Positions 23,248 to 24,806 of a DNA stretch of 24,806 nucleotides are shown here, one piece after another; within the stretch, counting starts at the first letter, position 1, and each line of letters opens with the position of its first letter. This DNA comes from an uncultured Hyphomicrobiales bacterium (GTDB lineage Bacteria; Pseudomonadota; Alphaproteobacteria; Rhizobiales; Xanthobacteraceae): positions 1 to 24,806 of the forward strand of contig CAITEM010000399.1 of NCBI GenBank assembly GCA_903891395.1, in the 5' to 3' direction. The position numbers were made by a program, and so were the translations under genes. The notes under the pieces are model-generated. The model had not been told where the DNA came from. It worked only from the letters and a program-made list of their open reading frames with translations, and did no database searches.

Positions 23248-23777
23248 GCGCGGGTGAGGACGGTATTCTTTTGTCCGAACGTCACCTCGCAAACACAAGC
23301 GGAACAGCAGGCACGACGAGATACGACGAACGTAGGACGAAGCATTCCGGGAACTGTTTTAAGCCGGAAGCGAATAGACCACCGGACACCGAGTCCGAAG
23401 GCAACTGGGGGGCGTCATGACCGGCTTGGGAATTGTGACTGCGATGTCTTTATCGAACGTGTCAACTATTTCCCCCAGCACCGACATCCGTCCGTTTTGC
23501 GACGGCCGTCTTGCCGATCACCGAGCCTGTACGTTCACGACTGGAATTCGCGGTACGGCGCCGCCGCCCTTGTTGGGTTAAGGCGTAACCACTCTCGGTC
23601 CATGTCGAAGTCGTCCCGCCGGCAATTAGCGCCCTCCGCGGAACAAACGTCTCCCGATGATCGTCTGAGTGTTGTTGCGTCCGGTTCCGGCGCGTTGGCG
23701 GTTTCCGCCATGCCGGTCCGAAGAGTTGCCGAGCAACCGCGTTCGTTCAAACCATCCAAGAATCGAGAAACAAGAAA

Positions 23778-24806
23778 ATGTCGGACGAAGATCAGGGCGG
23801 CTGGACACGGGTTCGCAGCCGTTTGCGCGCCGAAGTTGGCGACGACGTTTATTCAAGCTGGTTTGCCCGCATGGACCTGGAAGCCATCGAAGAGGGCACC
23901 GTACGCCTGTCGGTGCCGACCCGTTTCCTGAAGAGCTGGATTCAGAACCATTACGCCGAGCGCGTGCTGGCGTGCTGGCAATCAGAAGACGACAAGATCG
24001 GCCGTATCGAGCTGACAGTGCGCTCGGCCGTGCTTAAGAACGCCGTGGTGGCCAAGCCGAAGCTGGAAATCCCGTCAGGCGCCGGCGAAAATGGCGGCCG
24101 CTTCAATGGCATCAGCGCCGGCCGTCCCATGTCCGCCGGCGATTCCGGTGTCCACGAGGCGCTCGGCGGTTCGCCGCTCGACGCCCGCCTGACCTTCGAC
24201 AGCTTCGTGGTCGGCCGGTCCAACACGCTGGCGCATGCCGCCGCCAAGCAGGTCGCCGCGGCGCGACGCACTGATCCGGTGATGTTCAATCCGCTCTACA
24301 TCCATGCCGGCGTCGGCTTGGGCAAGACGCATCTGCTGCAAGCCATCACCTGGGCCGGCAACGCCGCCGGCGAGCGCAAGGTTCTCTATCTTACCGCCGA
24401 GAAGTTCATGTACGGCTTCGTGTCCGCACTTCGGACTCAGACCGCGCTCGCCTTCAAGGAAGCGTTGCGCGGCATCGGCGTGCTGGTGATCGACGACCTG
24501 CAGTTCCTGCAGGGCAAGTCGACCCAGGCCGAGTTCTGCCACACCCTCAACGCGCTGATCGACGCCGGCCGTCAGGTTATCATCGCCTCCGACCGTCCAC
24601 CGTCCGACCTGGAAAGCCTCGACGACCGTGTCCGTTCGCGGCTGGCCGGCGGCTTGGTGGTCGAGATGGGTTCGCTCGGCGAGGAACTGCGCCTCGAAAT
24701 TCTCAAGGCCCGCGTGCTGGCCGCGCGCGCCTATCACCCGACCTTCGACGTGCCGCTGCCGGTGTTGGCTTATATCGCCAAGACGGTCACCCATAACGGC
24801 CGCGAC
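23778..24806 (+). CDS. dnaA: Chromosomal replication initiator DnaA (3' end beyond window)
   Basis: The first 343 codons are present and the frame is open at the window edge. Domain I (about 1-90; WTRVRSRLRAEVGDDVYSSWF, then TVRLSVPTRFLKSWIQNHYA) matches DnaA. A short variable linker follows, then the AAA+ domain: LTFDSFVVGRSN, Walker A GVGLGKT (178-184), Walker B VLVIDD (235-240) with LQFLQGKSTQ, and a sensor-1 segment IIASDRPP. The DNA-binding domain IV lies outside. DnaA-ATP opens the origin and loads the helicase. The ATG at 23778 gives a normal N-terminus, although the ribosome binding site is weak. rpsT lies upstream in the same direction. Confidence 0.97.
   Translation, partial: MSDEDQGGWTRVRSRLRAEVGDDVYSSWFARMDLEAIEEGTVRLSVPTRFLKSWIQNHYAERVLACWQSEDDKIGRIELTVRSAVLKNAVVAKPKLEIPSGAGENGGRFNGISAGRPMSAGDSGVHEALGGSPLDARLTFDSFVVGRSNTLAHAAAKQVAAARRTDPVMFNPLYIHAGVGLGKTHLLQAITWAGNAAGERKVLYLTAEKFMYGFVSALRTQTALAFKEALRGIGVLVIDDLQFLQGKSTQAEFCHTLNALIDAGRQVIIASDRPPSDLESLDDRVRSRLAGGLVVEMGSLGEELRLEILKARVLAARAYHPTFDVPLPVLAYIAKTVTHNGRD

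Larger units (their letters stand above)
22707..23777. other. Long rpsT-dnaA intergenic region
   Basis: This stretch of about 1.07 kb carries no secure gene. I looked for DnaA boxes (TTATCCACA and near variants, both strands) and found none. Features seen are an imperfect direct repeat of 19 bases (22864-22882 and 22973-22991, 16 of 19 identical), a perfect dyad GACCAA-c-TTGGTC (23161-23173) and a possible minus-strand ORF (22936-23247), listed apart. A long plus-strand ORF from 23095 runs into dnaA in another frame and looks spurious. The dnaA promoter should lie in the right part, but no clear -35/-10 pair could be picked. Confidence 0.6.

Noticed and set aside
22707..23777. Chromosomal origin between rpsT and dnaA
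   Set aside because: No DnaA box or clear AT-rich unwinding element could be found by eye on either strand.
23095..23931. 278-residue plus-strand ORF running into dnaA
   Set aside because: It overlaps dnaA in another frame, has no domain and shows poor codon use.
1..24806. CRISPR array, riboswitch or rRNA
   Set aside because: No regularly spaced direct repeats of CRISPR type, no conserved riboswitch core and no rRNA sequence were seen.

Overview
The window comes from a GC-rich alphaproteobacterium, most likely of the order Rhizobiales (Bradyrhizobium/Rhodopseudomonas/Pseudolabrys-like). The evidence is the rpsT-dnaA gene order, a MaeB-type malic enzyme fused to a phosphotransacetylase domain, several Bug/TctC-type binding proteins, and intergenic hairpin repeats of the kind common in that group. 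This placement rests on gene content and protein style only, not on a database search.

Region 1 (about 1-6206) looks like the right end of a genomic island. It is visibly more AT-rich and uses different codons from the rest. It opens with the end of an IS3-family insertion sequence (1-138) that has cut a PEGA-like lipoprotein gene, leaving a C-terminal fragment (139-383). Next comes a compact candidate type II restriction-modification system. A D12-class adenine methyltransferase lies on the minus strand. Divergent from it are a small XRE (controller-like) regulator and, overlapping the regulator by 4 bases, a 289-residue protein with a D..ExK nuclease-like motif. Then come a RecB-like/DUF91-type nuclease with an EVE/PUA-like C-terminal part (minus strand) and a tightly packed three-gene operon of unknown function. 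The region ends in a tRNA-Arg(CCG)-like sequence whose first two acceptor bases no longer pair and whose T-stem has a mismatch. This fits an attachment-site remnant at the island-chromosome boundary.

Region 2 (about 6280-11330) is a solute-binding and catabolic cluster. It holds a Bug-type binding protein, two minus-strand DctP-fold proteins without signal peptides, a second Bug-type protein, and a LigI-like amidohydrolase that overlaps the latter by 4 bases. No membrane component of a TRAP or TTT transporter is present.

Region 3 (11334-22200) is ordinary, densely packed chromosome: a single-domain response regulator, a DUF427 protein, a cytoplasmic HtrA-like protein that seems to have lost its catalytic triad, a luciferase-like monooxygenase, a secreted NHL-repeat protein, a dienelactone hydrolase, a Wza-type polysaccharide export lipoprotein with a PQY-repeat linker, MsrA, a small membrane protein, MaeB and a DapA-family aldolase/lyase.

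Region 4 (22201-24806) carries rpsT with a strong intrinsic terminator, a stretch of about 1.07 kb without a secure gene, and the first 343 codons of dnaA. I found no consensus DnaA boxes in that stretch, so I do not call an origin there.

The best candidates for something undescribed are the restriction-modification cassette with its possible operator, the nuclease-EVE-like fusion, the island boundary at the damaged tRNA, the orphan signal-less DctP pair, and the pseudo-HtrA protein.
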